Shown piece by piece: positions 48,298-55,405 of a stretch of 64,000 bases of DNA. How positions within the stretch are numbered: position 1 is the first letter of the stretch; each line of letters starts with the position of its first letter. The position numbers and the translations under genes were made by a program. Origin of the DNA: Hymenobacter lucidus (GTDB taxonomy: Bacteria > Bacteroidota > Bacteroidia > Cytophagales > Hymenobacteraceae); the NCBI RefSeq assembly GCF_020447265.1, contig NZ_JAJADR010000008.1, positions 62,001 to 126,000 of the forward strand. Direction: 5' to 3'. Under the pieces are notes generated by a model. It ran no database searches. It was not told the DNA's origin and saw only the letters and a program-made list of their open reading frames with translations.

Positions 48298-48567
48298 ATG
48301 GTTACTTCCCGGCAAAAATCAAGGTTGATAACGGGCCTCGTGGTGCTGTTCGGCCTGGCTACGGCCTATTGCTTTCTGGCCGCGCTGGATGTACTGGTTA
48401 GCCTGAAATACGAAACGGATGGCCCGAACGAGTGCATTTCCACGATTACCGGCCACGATTTATGCCTGCGGCTGACAATCTATAAAGTAGCGGCCCCGGT
48501 CTGCCTTTTCCTGGCCCTGGCGCTGGCCGTGGCCAAAGACGCGCTGCTGGGAAAAGCTGAAAAGTAG
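48298..48567 (+). CDS. small membrane protein with two helices
   Basis: The 89-residue product has two hydrophobic segments (TGLVVLFGLATAYCFLAAL and VAAPVCLFLALALAVA) and a loop NECISTITGHDLCLRL between them, with two cysteines that may form a disulfide outside the inner membrane. No known family. It lies 49 bases after the previous gene on the same strand and is followed by a terminator, so the two probably share a transcript. Confidence 0.62.
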   Translation: MVTSRQKSRLITGLVVLFGLATAYCFLAALDVLVSLKYETDGPNECISTITGHDLCLRLTIYKVAAPVCLFLALALAVAKDALLGKAEK

Positions 48568-48597
48568 CAATCCAAGTTTCTTGAGCAATGCCTATTT

Positions 48598-48625
48598 AAA
48601 AAGCCACCGTTACGGGTGGCTTTTT
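48598..48625 (+). terminator. intrinsic terminator after the small membrane protein gene
   Basis: AAAAAGCCACC at 48598-48608 and GGTGGCTTTTT at 48615-48625 with a six-base loop. Confidence 0.9.
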
Positions 48626-48649
48626 GTGTTATAGTCTGGAATAGAAGAT

Positions 48650-48657
48650 TACATTTA
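48650..48657 (+). promoter_or_regulatory. candidate -7 element for the HsdR_N-like gene
   Basis: TACATTTA resembles TAnnTTTG, with TTTTTG ending 23 bases upstream (48621-48626) as a possible -33 element. The ATG is at 48696. Confidence 0.4.
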
Positions 48658-48695
48658 GAGAATGCAAAATCCTCTTACCCAATTACAAAACGTCT

Positions 48696-49811
48696 ATGGA
48701 TCTTATTGATCAGCTTACCAATCTGGCGTCAAGGGCGCAAAAGCAAATTTCTCACATCCAGACGGAGGAGGCTACGAAAAACGCGCTGGTTATGCCGTTT
48801 ATCAATGCCCTTGGCTACAACGTGTTCGACCCCACGGAAGTAGTGCCGGAATTTGTCTCGGATATCGGCACCAAGAAAGGGGAGAAGATTGATTATGCCA
48901 TTGTGCGGGATGGAAAACCGATTATTCTGATTGAGTGTAAGCACGTGGGCGGCGACCTGAATATCAACCATGCCAGTCAGCTGTTTCGCTACTTTCACGT
49001 GACCGAAGCCCGGATTGCTATTCTGACCAACGGTATTAGCTACAAGCTGTTTACCGACCTGGAGCAGCCGAACAAGATGGATGAGCGGCCCTTCATGGAA
49101 TTTGATTTATTCAATTTCCACGAGAACGATGTGGCGGAAATCAAGAAGCTCAGCAAGCTCACGTTTAACATCGATGATATGCTGTTTGCGGCCTACAACC
49201 TGAAATACATGCGGGCCTTCAAAAAGTATTTCGACGAACAATTCGCCCATCCCTCGTCGGATTTTATCCATTTCGTATCGAAGCAGATTTATGATGGCAT
49301 GTTGACCCCAAAGCTGAAAGAGCAGTTCAGCATTCTGGTACATCGGTCGTTTCAACAGTTTCTAAACGATAAAATAGCCATGCGCCTGCGGTCGGCAATG
49401 GTTGATACGAGCGGACAAGGACCATTGGTAAATGATTTACCGCCAATGCCAGTCACCGAGCCCACCGTTGGTCTGGACGCAGACACAAAGGACAAAGACA
49501 TCGAAACGACCGTAGAGGAAACGGAAGGCTTTATGATTGTGCGGGCAATTCTGCGTAAAACTGTCGCCGTCAACCGCGTCATAATGCGGGATGTACAATC
49601 GTACTGCGGAATTCTGTTGGATGACAATAACCGCAAGCCCATCTGCCGACTCCATTTCAACGGCAGCAAAAAGTACATTACCCTGTTTGATGTCGAAGGT
49701 GGCGAAAGAGTTGACATCACCTCGTTGGATGATCTGTACGGCTTCGCTCCCCGAATAAGAGCCGCCGTGCAGCGCCACGAAACTAAAACGGTAGAAGCAC
49801 CGGCTGCTTAA
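48696..49811 (+). CDS. stand-alone type I restriction HsdR N-terminal-domain (PD-(D/E)XK) protein
   Basis: The 371-residue product has a PD-(D/E)XK nuclease core near residues 60-95: KIDYAIVRDGKPIILIECKHVGG, with D, E and K of the catalytic triad (IDYAI, IECKH). It then has a helical middle part (FNIDDMLFAAYNLKYMRAFKKYFDEQF) and a C-terminal domain of about 110 residues (ETEGFMIVRAILRKTVAVNRVIMRDVQSYCGILLDDNNRKPICRLHFNG). The N-terminal resemblance is to HsdR_N. There is no helicase part and no HsdM or HsdS gene nearby, so it is not a type I system as such. Similar stand-alone proteins are common in bacteria with unknown, sometimes defence-like, role. Confidence 0.85.
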   Translation: MDLIDQLTNLASRAQKQISHIQTEEATKNALVMPFINALGYNVFDPTEVVPEFVSDIGTKKGEKIDYAIVRDGKPIILIECKHVGGDLNINHASQLFRYFHVTEARIAILTNGISYKLFTDLEQPNKMDERPFMEFDLFNFHENDVAEIKKLSKLTFNIDDMLFAAYNLKYMRAFKKYFDEQFAHPSSDFIHFVSKQIYDGMLTPKLKEQFSILVHRSFQQFLNDKIAMRLRSAMVDTSGQGPLVNDLPPMPVTEPTVGLDADTKDKDIETTVEETEGFMIVRAILRKTVAVNRVIMRDVQSYCGILLDDNNRKPICRLHFNGSKKYITLFDVEGGERVDITSLDDLYGFAPRIRAAVQRHETKTVEAPAA

Positions 49812-49833
49812 GTTTCGTGCAAATCTGGGACAG

Positions 49834-49861
49834 AAAAGGCCGCCTATACAGGCGGCTTTTT
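49834..49861 (+). terminator. intrinsic terminator after the HsdR_N-like gene
   Basis: GCCGCCT at 49839-49845 pairs with AGGCGGC at 49850-49856, with AAAA before and TTTTT after. Confidence 0.88.
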
Positions 49862-49976
49862 CGTTGTTATTTCGTTTGCCACTCTGAGCATTATGTAAAT
49901 TGAACGGCGAAAGCACGGTTTCTCTGCCGTGGACAAAGCTGCCCGAACTGCAAAACCCAGTGCCTTTCGTCTGGCT

Positions 49977-50001
49977 CCCCCTCTCTTTTTCGGAGAGGGG
50001 G
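49977..50001. repeat. C/G-rich hairpin repeat before the NTF2-like gene
   Basis: CCCCCTCTC at 49977-49985 pairs with GAGAGGGGG at 49993-50001, followed by CCGGGGGGTGAGG. It is the same type of short repeat as at 39962-39984 and lies 35 bases before the start codon of the next gene. Confidence 0.55.
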
Positions 50002-50035
50002 CCGGGGGGTGAGGCGCCCACCAGAACGAACCCCC

Positions 50036-50506
50036 ATGCGCACCATCAGCTTCCTTCTGCTTAGTTTCCTGCTGCCACTTGCTGCCGAGGCCCAGCGCCC
50101 CACGCCCCGGCCGCCCGACCCCAAAGTGGCCCAGAAGCTGCTGCAACTGGAGCGGCGCTGGAACGAGGCCATCGTGCGCCGCGACACGGCCTTTATCAGC
50201 GGCCTGCTCGCCCCCGATTTCCTCTACATTGCCGCCGACGGCAGCGTGAATGACCGCAAAACCATGCTGCTGGCCGTTGCCAACCCCAACTCGGTTGTCA
50301 ATCCGTTCCAGAGCGAGGACGTGCGGGTGCGGCAATACGGCAAGGACACGGCCATTCTCACCGGCTGGTTTCTACAAACCGGCACCTGGCTGGGCCAGCC
50401 CTTCGCCGTGCGCCTGCGCTACTCCGACGTGTACGTGCGGGTGAAGGGCCGCTGGCAGGCCGTGCAGGCCCAGGCCGCCGTGCTGCCCGCGCCGCGCAAA
50501 TCCTGA
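50036..50506 (+). CDS. secreted NTF2-like (DUF4440-type) protein
   Basis: Start chosen at ATG 50036 (MRTISFLLLSFLLPLAAEAQ), a signal peptide. The mature ~135 residues follow the SnoaL/DUF4440 pattern: VAQKLLQLERRWNEAIVRRDTAFISGLLAPDFLYIAADGSVNDRKTMLLAV and YGKDTAILTGWFLQTGTWLGQPFAVRLRYSDVYVRVKGRWQAVQAQ. A small-ligand or enzyme role is possible but unknown. It precedes thyA by 32 bases on the same strand, so it may be co-transcribed with it. Confidence 0.9.
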   Translation: MRTISFLLLSFLLPLAAEAQRPTPRPPDPKVAQKLLQLERRWNEAIVRRDTAFISGLLAPDFLYIAADGSVNDRKTMLLAVANPNSVVNPFQSEDVRVRQYGKDTAILTGWFLQTGTWLGQPFAVRLRYSDVYVRVKGRWQAVQAQAAVLPAPRKS

Positions 50507-50538
50507 CGCGTTTCCGGCCAGGTTCGTACTTTCGCGCC

Positions 50539-51333
50539 ATGCAGCAGTATCTCGACCTCGTTAGCCACATTCTCGACCACGGCACCCAGAAAACCGACCG
50601 CACCGGCACCGGCACGCTCAGCATTTTCGGCCACCAGATGCGCTTCGATCTGCAGCAGGGCTTCCCGCTGGTGACCACCAAGAAAATCCACCTCAAAAGC
50701 ATCATCCACGAGCTGCTGTGGTTTTTGCAGGGCGACACCAACATTCAGTACCTCAAGGAAAACGGCGTGCGCATCTGGGACGAGTGGGCCGACGAAAACG
50801 GCGACCTAGGGCCCGTCTACGGCAAGCAGTGGCGCAACTGGCCCCGCCCCGACGGCTCCCACATCGACCAGATTGCCGAAGTCGTGCGCCAACTCACCAC
50901 CTCGCCTGACTCGCGCCGTATCCTTGTGTCAGCCTGGAATGTGGCCGAGCTGGACCAGATGCACCTGATGCCCTGCCACGCCCTGTTTCAGTTCTACGTG
51001 GCCGATGGCAAGCTTAGCTGCCAGCTCTACCAGCGCTCCGCCGACGTCTTTCTGGGCGTGCCCTTCAATATTGCCAGCTACGCCCTGCTCACGCTCATGA
51101 TGGCCCAGGTAACCGGCCTGCAGCCCGGCGAGTTTATCTGGACCGGCGGTGATACGCACCTGTATTCCAACCACCTCGAGCAGGCTCGTCTGCAGCTCAC
51201 CCGCGAGCCGCGTCCCTTGCCCCAGATGCGCCTCAACCCCGAGGTAAAAGACATCTTCAGCTTCCACTACGAGGACTTCCAGCTGGAAAACTACGACCCG
51301 CACCCCGCCATAAAAGCCCCGGTAGCGGTGTAG
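50539..51333 (+). CDS. thyA: thymidylate synthase
   Basis: The 264-residue product converts dUMP to dTMP with methylenetetrahydrofolate. It has the length of Escherichia coli ThyA. The active-site cysteine is C146 in MPCHALFQFYV, the phosphate-binding RTGTGTLSIFG loop lies near residue 20-30, and YQRSADVFLGVPFNIASYALL and the C-terminal DPHPAIKAPVAV with terminal valine are canonical. TACTTTCG at 50527-50534 resembles a -7 element that would place the transcript start at the start codon. A small membrane protein gene follows after three bases. Confidence 0.98.
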   Translation: MQQYLDLVSHILDHGTQKTDRTGTGTLSIFGHQMRFDLQQGFPLVTTKKIHLKSIIHELLWFLQGDTNIQYLKENGVRIWDEWADENGDLGPVYGKQWRNWPRPDGSHIDQIAEVVRQLTTSPDSRRILVSAWNVAELDQMHLMPCHALFQFYVADGKLSCQLYQRSADVFLGVPFNIASYALLTLMMAQVTGLQPGEFIWTGGDTHLYSNHLEQARLQLTREPRPLPQMRLNPEVKDIFSFHYEDFQLENYDPHPAIKAPVAV

Positions 51334-51336
51334 CTC

Positions 51337-51639
51337 ATGCTGGAATTCCTGGCGGAAATGGTGGGTGAAGCCCTGGTAAACGCACTATTGGGCATGCTGG
51401 GCTGGCTCGTGAAAATGATTTTCTACGGCCCGTTGCTCGCCCTGGGGCTGGTGTGTCTGTGGTGGGCGGGGCGCTTGCAGGCTGGTTTTAAGCAGGTGTG
51501 GCAGCGGCACCCGCTGGCCGTTATCCATCAAGCTGGCTGGCAGGCCACAGTGCTGTTCATGCAATACGCCACGGCCGTAGTGCTGGTGCTTCCATTGCTG
51601 GCCCTGGCCGTCTGGCTTTTCACGCGCTACGCACTGTAG
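51337..51639 (+). CDS. hypothetical membrane protein downstream of thyA
   Basis: The 100-residue product begins three bases after the thyA stop and must share its transcript. It has an amphipathic start (MLEFLAEMVGEALVNALLG), a hydrophobic segment (IFYGPLLALGLVCLWWAG) and a second one near the C-terminus (AVVLVLPLLALAVWLFT). No known motif. It may simply be a lineage-specific membrane protein with no link to thymidylate synthesis. Confidence 0.7.
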   Translation: MLEFLAEMVGEALVNALLGMLGWLVKMIFYGPLLALGLVCLWWAGRLQAGFKQVWQRHPLAVIHQAGWQATVLFMQYATAVVLVLPLLALAVWLFTRYAL

Positions 51640-51967
51640 CAAGCGCAGTCTGTCTTTTAGTCAATCGGACGTTGTATTTATATTTTTGGATTTATTCATT
51701 CCAGTGCTTCCGTTTGAAAAAATAAATTTCCAGGATACTGGCTGTGTTATTGACGCTATGACCTGATTTCAATGAATTTCAACTGCCGACATATCAAGTT
51801 TTTGTGGTCTTAACTTGATAGATTTAGCAAATTTCTAAGGCAAGGGGAATTTTATAGGGTAGTTTACGTTTTAATAAAATTCAATTGTATTCATAAAATC
51901 CAAAAGGCTGTAGATTGCGTATGCATTGCGTTATTCCGCCTCCCAATTATCCTTGCCTACCACCCTC
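51640..51967. other. AT-rich intergenic island of about 330 bases
   Basis: This stretch is far lower in GC than its surroundings. It holds TATCAAGTT/AACTTGATA as a nine-base inverted repeat (51792-51800 and 51812-51820) and many A/T runs (GTTTTAATAAAATTCAATTG). No gene is seen in it. It may be a regulatory region, a recently inserted segment or a nucleoid-protein binding site. Confidence 0.5.
51792..51820. repeat. nine-base inverted repeat in the AT-rich island
   Basis: TATCAAGTT at 51792-51800 and AACTTGATA at 51812-51820 flank an 11-base spacer. Its role is unknown; the spacing would suit a dimeric regulator or a weak hairpin. Confidence 0.45.
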
Positions 51968-52156
51968 GTGTCCGCCCTCGAATTACCCCTGCTGCCCCGC
52001 AAGCACCGCGCCTGGATTGCGCTTTATGCCCTGGAGGACTGTGAGCAGAACCGAGCGGCAATCCTGCGCGTCAACGACGTGACGGAAGCCGACCTCGCCG
52101 AGTTTGAGGAAAGCTGGCTGCGGCTGCGGTGCCGCAGCCTGTCGCCCAACCGCTAA
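51968..52156 (+). CDS. short hypothetical protein
   Basis: GTG 51968 is taken as the start (MSALELPLLPRKHRAWIALYALEDCEQN); the frame extends upstream to 51926 with a TTG only. The 62-residue product is helical, with WIALYALEDCEQNRAAILRVNDVTEADLAEFEESWLRL, high in charged residues, and unlike a shadow frame because the neighbouring gene is on the other strand and starts to overlap only at the stop. It overlaps the 3' end of the aminotransferase gene by four bases. No known family. Confidence 0.5.
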   Translation: MSALELPLLPRKHRAWIALYALEDCEQNRAAILRVNDVTEADLAEFEESWLRLRCRSLSPNR

Positions 52157-52965
52157 CCGGCCTGCTCCCAGGCCAGTAGCGCCGCCAGCAACGGATGCTC
52201 GGTGGCAAATTGCGCCGCGCCCAGTTGCAACACCGGGCGCACGGCTGCTACATTGGCCGTAAATACGGCTTCGGCCCCCAAAATATCTTCCGCCCCAAAT
52301 AGTCCTTCTTGGCAAGGTACCTCATGCTGCCGGGCCACGCGCAGCAAATGCGCCCGCCGCACGCCCGCCACGCACCCCGTAGCCAGCGCTGGGGTAAATA
52401 AAACGTCGTTTTTCAGCCAAAAAACCGCAGCTGCTCCGGCTTCCGCTACGTGGCCGGCTCCGTTGCACAGAATGATTTCGTCCAAGCCACGCTGCTGCCG
52501 TTCGTGGGCGGCCCGCACGTAAAGCCACGCCTGTGGCCCCTTGCAAAAGCTCAGGGGCGAATAAATAGCCTGAGTTTCGCGGGCAAAATCGGCTTTTTGA
52601 ATCGGTGAGTCGTCGGCTACCAACTGCTCGGCGGTGGCCACCCACTCGGTCGAGCCGGTAGTGGGCGTATAGCGGCCCCCGCCGGCCCGCCAGACCTGCA
52701 CCCGGAGGCGGGCAACGGGTAGCTCATTGGCCGCTGCCAGCCGCGCCAAGGTAGCCTGCAGCGCCTCGGCCGAGGCCAGCACCCCGGGTAGCTCCAGATA
52801 CAGCCCGGCGGCGGCCTGCTGCATGCGGGCGGCGTGGTGGGCGGCGTAGCGCAGGCGGCCATCGGCAAAGACCAGCGTTTCAAAAAAACCGTCGCCGAAG
52901 CCCAGGCCACGGTTGGGCAGAGGCAGGGCGGCCGTGGGCAGTAGGTGGTTGTTGAGCAGGAGCAC
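52153..52965 (-). CDS. class IV aminotransferase (4-amino-4-deoxychorismate lyase-like)
   Basis: Start is set at GTG (complement of 52963-52965), giving MLLLNNHLLPTAALPLPNRGLGFGDGFFETLVF; an ATG 14 codons upstream (53007) is an alternative. The fold-type IV PLP pattern is clear: RGLGFGDGFFETL, the region around the lysine AWLYVRAAHERQQRGLDEIILCNGAGHVAEAGAAAVFWLKND, and CVAGVRRAHLLRVARQHEVPCQEGLF. In this family the Schiff-base lysine lies in the PLYVRAA-like segment; the residue in AWLYVRAAHERQ is not a lysine here, and K in FCKGPQAW just before may serve, so the activity should be treated with care. It could act in folate (PabC) or branched-chain metabolism. Length is normal. Confidence 0.8.
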   Translation of the reverse strand: MLLLNNHLLPTAALPLPNRGLGFGDGFFETLVFADGRLRYAAHHAARMQQAAAGLYLELPGVLASAEALQATLARLAAANELPVARLRVQVWRAGGGRYTPTTGSTEWVATAEQLVADDSPIQKADFARETQAIYSPLSFCKGPQAWLYVRAAHERQQRGLDEIILCNGAGHVAEAGAAAVFWLKNDVLFTPALATGCVAGVRRAHLLRVARQHEVPCQEGLFGAEDILGAEAVFTANVAAVRPVLQLGAAQFATEHPLLAALLAWEQAG

Positions 52966-53089
52966 GAGTTGCAAGGTAGGGCCAGAGTATATTTTGTGGT
53001 GTAACATACTAACCCAATGGGTGCAGTTGGCCATACACCTGATTGGATAATTGGGTCGGGAATCCTACTGCCAGCTAGGCCAGTATCAG

Positions 53090-54220
53090 CTACACCAGCA
53101 CGAACTTCTTGCCCGGCAGCGCCTTCACCACGCCCCGAAACTCCAGGCCCAGCAGCAGGGTAGCCACTTTGTTCACCGGCAGCTGGGTTTTCCAGCTCAG
53201 GTTGTCCATCTGCTCTTCCTTGCTGGCCAGCAGCACTTCCAGTAGCAGAAACTCCTCAGCCGTGAAGTCGGCCGGATCGTAGGTGGGCGTGGGCCGGAAC
53301 TTGCCGCTCTGGTGCAGGGCCGCGTCCCAGTTGAGAAGCTGCTCCAGGTCGGCGGGCTCCCCGTACAGCGCGGCTTTGTTGGCTTTAATCAGGTTGTTAC
53401 AGCCTTCGGAGGCCAACGAGCCCAGGTTGCCGGGAATGGCCAACACGTCCCGGTCGTAGCCCAGGGCAATTTCGGCCGTTATCAGCGCCCCGCCTTTTTT
53501 GGCCGCTTCCACCACCACCGTACCGTCCGACAAGCCGGCAATAATCCGGTTGCGCATCGGGAAGTTGTAGCGGTCGGGCGGGGTGCCGAAGGCAAACTCG
53601 GTGAGCAGCCCGCCCTGGGTCAGCATCTTCTCGGCCGTTTTGCGGTGGGCGTGGGGATAAATGACGTCCAGACCAGTCGCCATGACGCCCACCGTCTCCA
53701 GCCCTTCCTGCAACGCGGCGCGGTGGGCGGCAATGTCGATGCCGTAGGCCAGCCCGCTCACTACCAACGGGCGGTGCGCCACCAGACCCTGCACCAGCCG
53801 CTCGGTCTGGTCGCGGCCGTAGTCGGTGGCCTGGCGGGTGCCCACGATGGCCAGAGTTTTGTCCTGGTTCAGGTCGGCCGTGCCTTGGTAGTAAAGCAAG
53901 GTAGGCGCGTCGGGAATAAGTTTCAGGCGGCGCGGGTAGGTTTTGCTGGTATAGAAGAGTAGCTGCACCCCGTCCTTTTCGGCCTTGCGCAGCGAATCTT
54001 CGGCCTTTTTCAGCGCGAGGCCCCGCTCAGCGCCCGTGAGGGTGGCCACGGTGGTCGGGCCCACGCCCGGAATCTTGCGCAGCTTGCCCGGGGGCAGCAT
54101 CAGCACGTTTTTGGCCGAGCCCCCGTAGCTCATCAGCTGCCGCGTAAGCTGCGGTCCGATACCGGGGAAGAGAGTAAGGGCAACTTCGTGGAAGAGTAAT
54201 TCGTCGGTAGAAATAGACAT
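53090..54220 (-). CDS. dprA: DNA-processing protein DprA
   Basis: The 376-residue product has the SAM-like N-terminal helix-hairpin-helix region (LMLPPGKLRKIPGVGPTTVATL), the Rossmann-like DprA core (TLAIVGTRQATDYGRDQTERLVQGL, VSGLAYGIDIAAHRAALQEGLETVGVMATGLDVIYPHAHRKTAEKML, FPMRNRIIAGLSDGTVVVEA), and a C-terminal winged-helix domain (FTAEEFLLLEVLLASKEEQMDNL). DprA loads RecA on incoming single-stranded DNA during transformation. All motifs expected for the family are there. Cytoplasmic, single gene; a zinc-ribbon-like gene lies 18 bases upstream on the same strand. Confidence 0.97.
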   Translation of the reverse strand: MSISTDELLFHEVALTLFPGIGPQLTRQLMSYGGSAKNVLMLPPGKLRKIPGVGPTTVATLTGAERGLALKKAEDSLRKAEKDGVQLLFYTSKTYPRRLKLIPDAPTLLYYQGTADLNQDKTLAIVGTRQATDYGRDQTERLVQGLVAHRPLVVSGLAYGIDIAAHRAALQEGLETVGVMATGLDVIYPHAHRKTAEKMLTQGGLLTEFAFGTPPDRYNFPMRNRIIAGLSDGTVVVEAAKKGGALITAEIALGYDRDVLAIPGNLGSLASEGCNNLIKANKAALYGEPADLEQLLNWDAALHQSGKFRPTPTYDPADFTAEEFLLLEVLLASKEEQMDNLSWKTQLPVNKVATLLLGLEFRGVVKALPGKKFVLV

Positions 54221-54238
54221 TGCTTGATAATAATGAGG

Positions 54239-54502
54239 TTACATAAAGCCTAAAGGGATATTCCGTAATTGTGCTGCCAGATTCCAGCTTGCTGGCCTGA
54301 ACTTAGGCATCTCAAACGTAGCTCCTGTTGCCAGCCAGTTTTTGCGGTATGCTGCAGCTGCTTCCGGTAAGCAGTCTTCGTAGCCATGCTGCACACCACA
54401 GCAAGGACAATATTCAAAAGAAGGCAGGTCACCGTTATGTCCGTAGGGCTCATCGTTGTCTTCAAAGCCGCAGACCCGGCAAAATCGAGTGTTGATAGTC
54501 AT
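54239..54502 (-). CDS. small cysteine-rich CPCC-type protein
   Basis: The 87-residue product has CRVCGFEDNDEPYGHNGDLPSFEYCPCCGVQHGYEDC, a zinc-ribbon-like cluster with CxxC and CPCC. Proteins with this arrangement (CxxCG...YG.....SxExCPCCGV..GYEDC) are widespread, short and of unknown function; some are next to polymorphic toxin genes. The remaining part (AYRKNWLATGATFEMPKFRPASWNLAAQLRNI) also matches the family end. Low GC relative to the rest. It precedes dprA by 18 bases on the same strand. Confidence 0.85.
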   Translation of the reverse strand: MTINTRFCRVCGFEDNDEPYGHNGDLPSFEYCPCCGVQHGYEDCLPEAAAAYRKNWLATGATFEMPKFRPASWNLAAQLRNIPLGFM

Positions 54503-54532
54503 AATTTATAGAGTTAAGAATTATTATATCTG

Positions 54533-54684
54533 TCATCCTGAGCTTGCGAAGGGCCTGCCTCCGATAAGTAACAAGCTTCATTCAACGTGAAAAAGCCTCG
54601 ACTCTGTTTACAGTAAAGAGCTTTATCACATTGATAAAACGGCAGTGGGGTAGGTGAGGCAGGTCCTTTGCAAGCTCAGGATGA
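54533..54684. repeat. inverted-repeat element with 29-nt arms (TCATCCTGAGCTTGC type)
   Basis: Arms 54533-54561 and 54656-54684 are inverted copies that differ at two positions; the ends begin TCATCCTGAGCTTGC. The interior of about 94 bases has no gene. The TCATCCTGAGC...AGG type of end is seen as a dispersed repeat in many Bacteroidota genomes. It differs from the TCATTGCGAG family at 14.7 and 30.3 kb. Confidence 0.75.
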
Positions 54685-54705
54685 GAGGAGAAAAATGGGT
54701 AGCAC

Positions 54706-55065
54706 TTACCCCTGCGCCTTGTTTATGGCCTCGATTTCCTTTTTCATATTCACCAGAAACCCGCGCACCTTCTCCAGGCTCTGAATCACGTCGATTTTCT
54801 CCTTGAGCTGGGGGCCTTTCTGCTTGAGCATATCCCGCGCGCCGGGAATGGTGTAGCCGCGCTCCTTGACCAGGTGGTAGATGGTGCGGAAAATATCCAC
54901 GTCCTGGGGCGTGTAGAGGCGGTTGCCCTTCTTGCTTTTGCGCGGGCGCAGCTCCTCAAACTCGGTTTCCCAGAAGCGGATCAGCGACGGGGCCACGTTG
55001 AACTGGGCCGCCACCTCGCCGATGGTGAAGTATTGCTTCTCGATTTCACGGTCTTTGTAGGGCAT
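54706..55065 (-). CDS. MerR family transcriptional regulator
   Basis: The 119-residue product has the MerR DNA-binding head: YFTIGEVAAQFNVAPSLIRFWETEFEELRPRKSKKGNRLYTPQDVDIFRTIYHLVKERGYTIPGARDML, followed by a dimerization coiled coil (KIDVIQSLEKVRGFLVNMKKEIEAINKAQ). There is no effector domain and no cysteine, so this is the short MerR class close to the Bacteroidota genes that accompany dprA/alaS regions; the ligand and targets are unknown. It starts 340 bases from alaS, divergent from it. Confidence 0.93.
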   Translation of the reverse strand: MPYKDREIEKQYFTIGEVAAQFNVAPSLIRFWETEFEELRPRKSKKGNRLYTPQDVDIFRTIYHLVKERGYTIPGARDMLKQKGPQLKEKIDVIQSLEKVRGFLVNMKKEIEAINKAQG

Positions 55066-55092
55066 GGGAATTGGTATTCAGGGCAAATAGAG

Positions 55093-55190
55093 CGTCATGT
55101 CGGGCAGCGCGAGACATCTCGCGTGCCATGCTAATTAGTTTGCTATGGCAACGTCAGCCCGCGAGATTCCTCGGCAAGCTCGGAATGACG
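55093..55190. repeat. inverted-repeat element, third family
   Basis: CGTCATGTCGGGCAGCGCGA... (55093-55123) and ...TCGGAATGACG (55160-55190) are imperfect inverted copies; the terminal CGTCAT/ATGACG and CTCGCG/CGCGAG pieces match. It lies in the divergent gap between the MerR and alaS genes. Confidence 0.55.
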
Positions 55191-55273
55191 GACGCCAGAT
55201 CAATCATGACGGCAAAAACAGCGCAAATCAGGTGGCAAAGAACTGACCGTTTCGCTTTCCCGCGCAGGTCGGT

Positions 55274-55281
55274 TACATTTG
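55274..55281 (+). promoter_or_regulatory. promoter -7 element for alaS
   Basis: TACATTTG, a perfect TAnnTTTG match, 124 bases before the alaS start codon. A small hairpin (GCAATTA 55293-55299 with TAATTGC 55304-55310) follows in the 5' leader. Confidence 0.65.
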
Positions 55282-55405
55282 CCGGCAGCTTTGCAATTAA
55301 TTCTAATTGCGAAAAGTAGCCAAAATCCCGGCCGCTGCCAATTCCGGCGGGCCGGCTTCCTTTTAGAACCTTACGATTCGCGAAGTTAACCTTCGCGCTA
55401 CCGCC

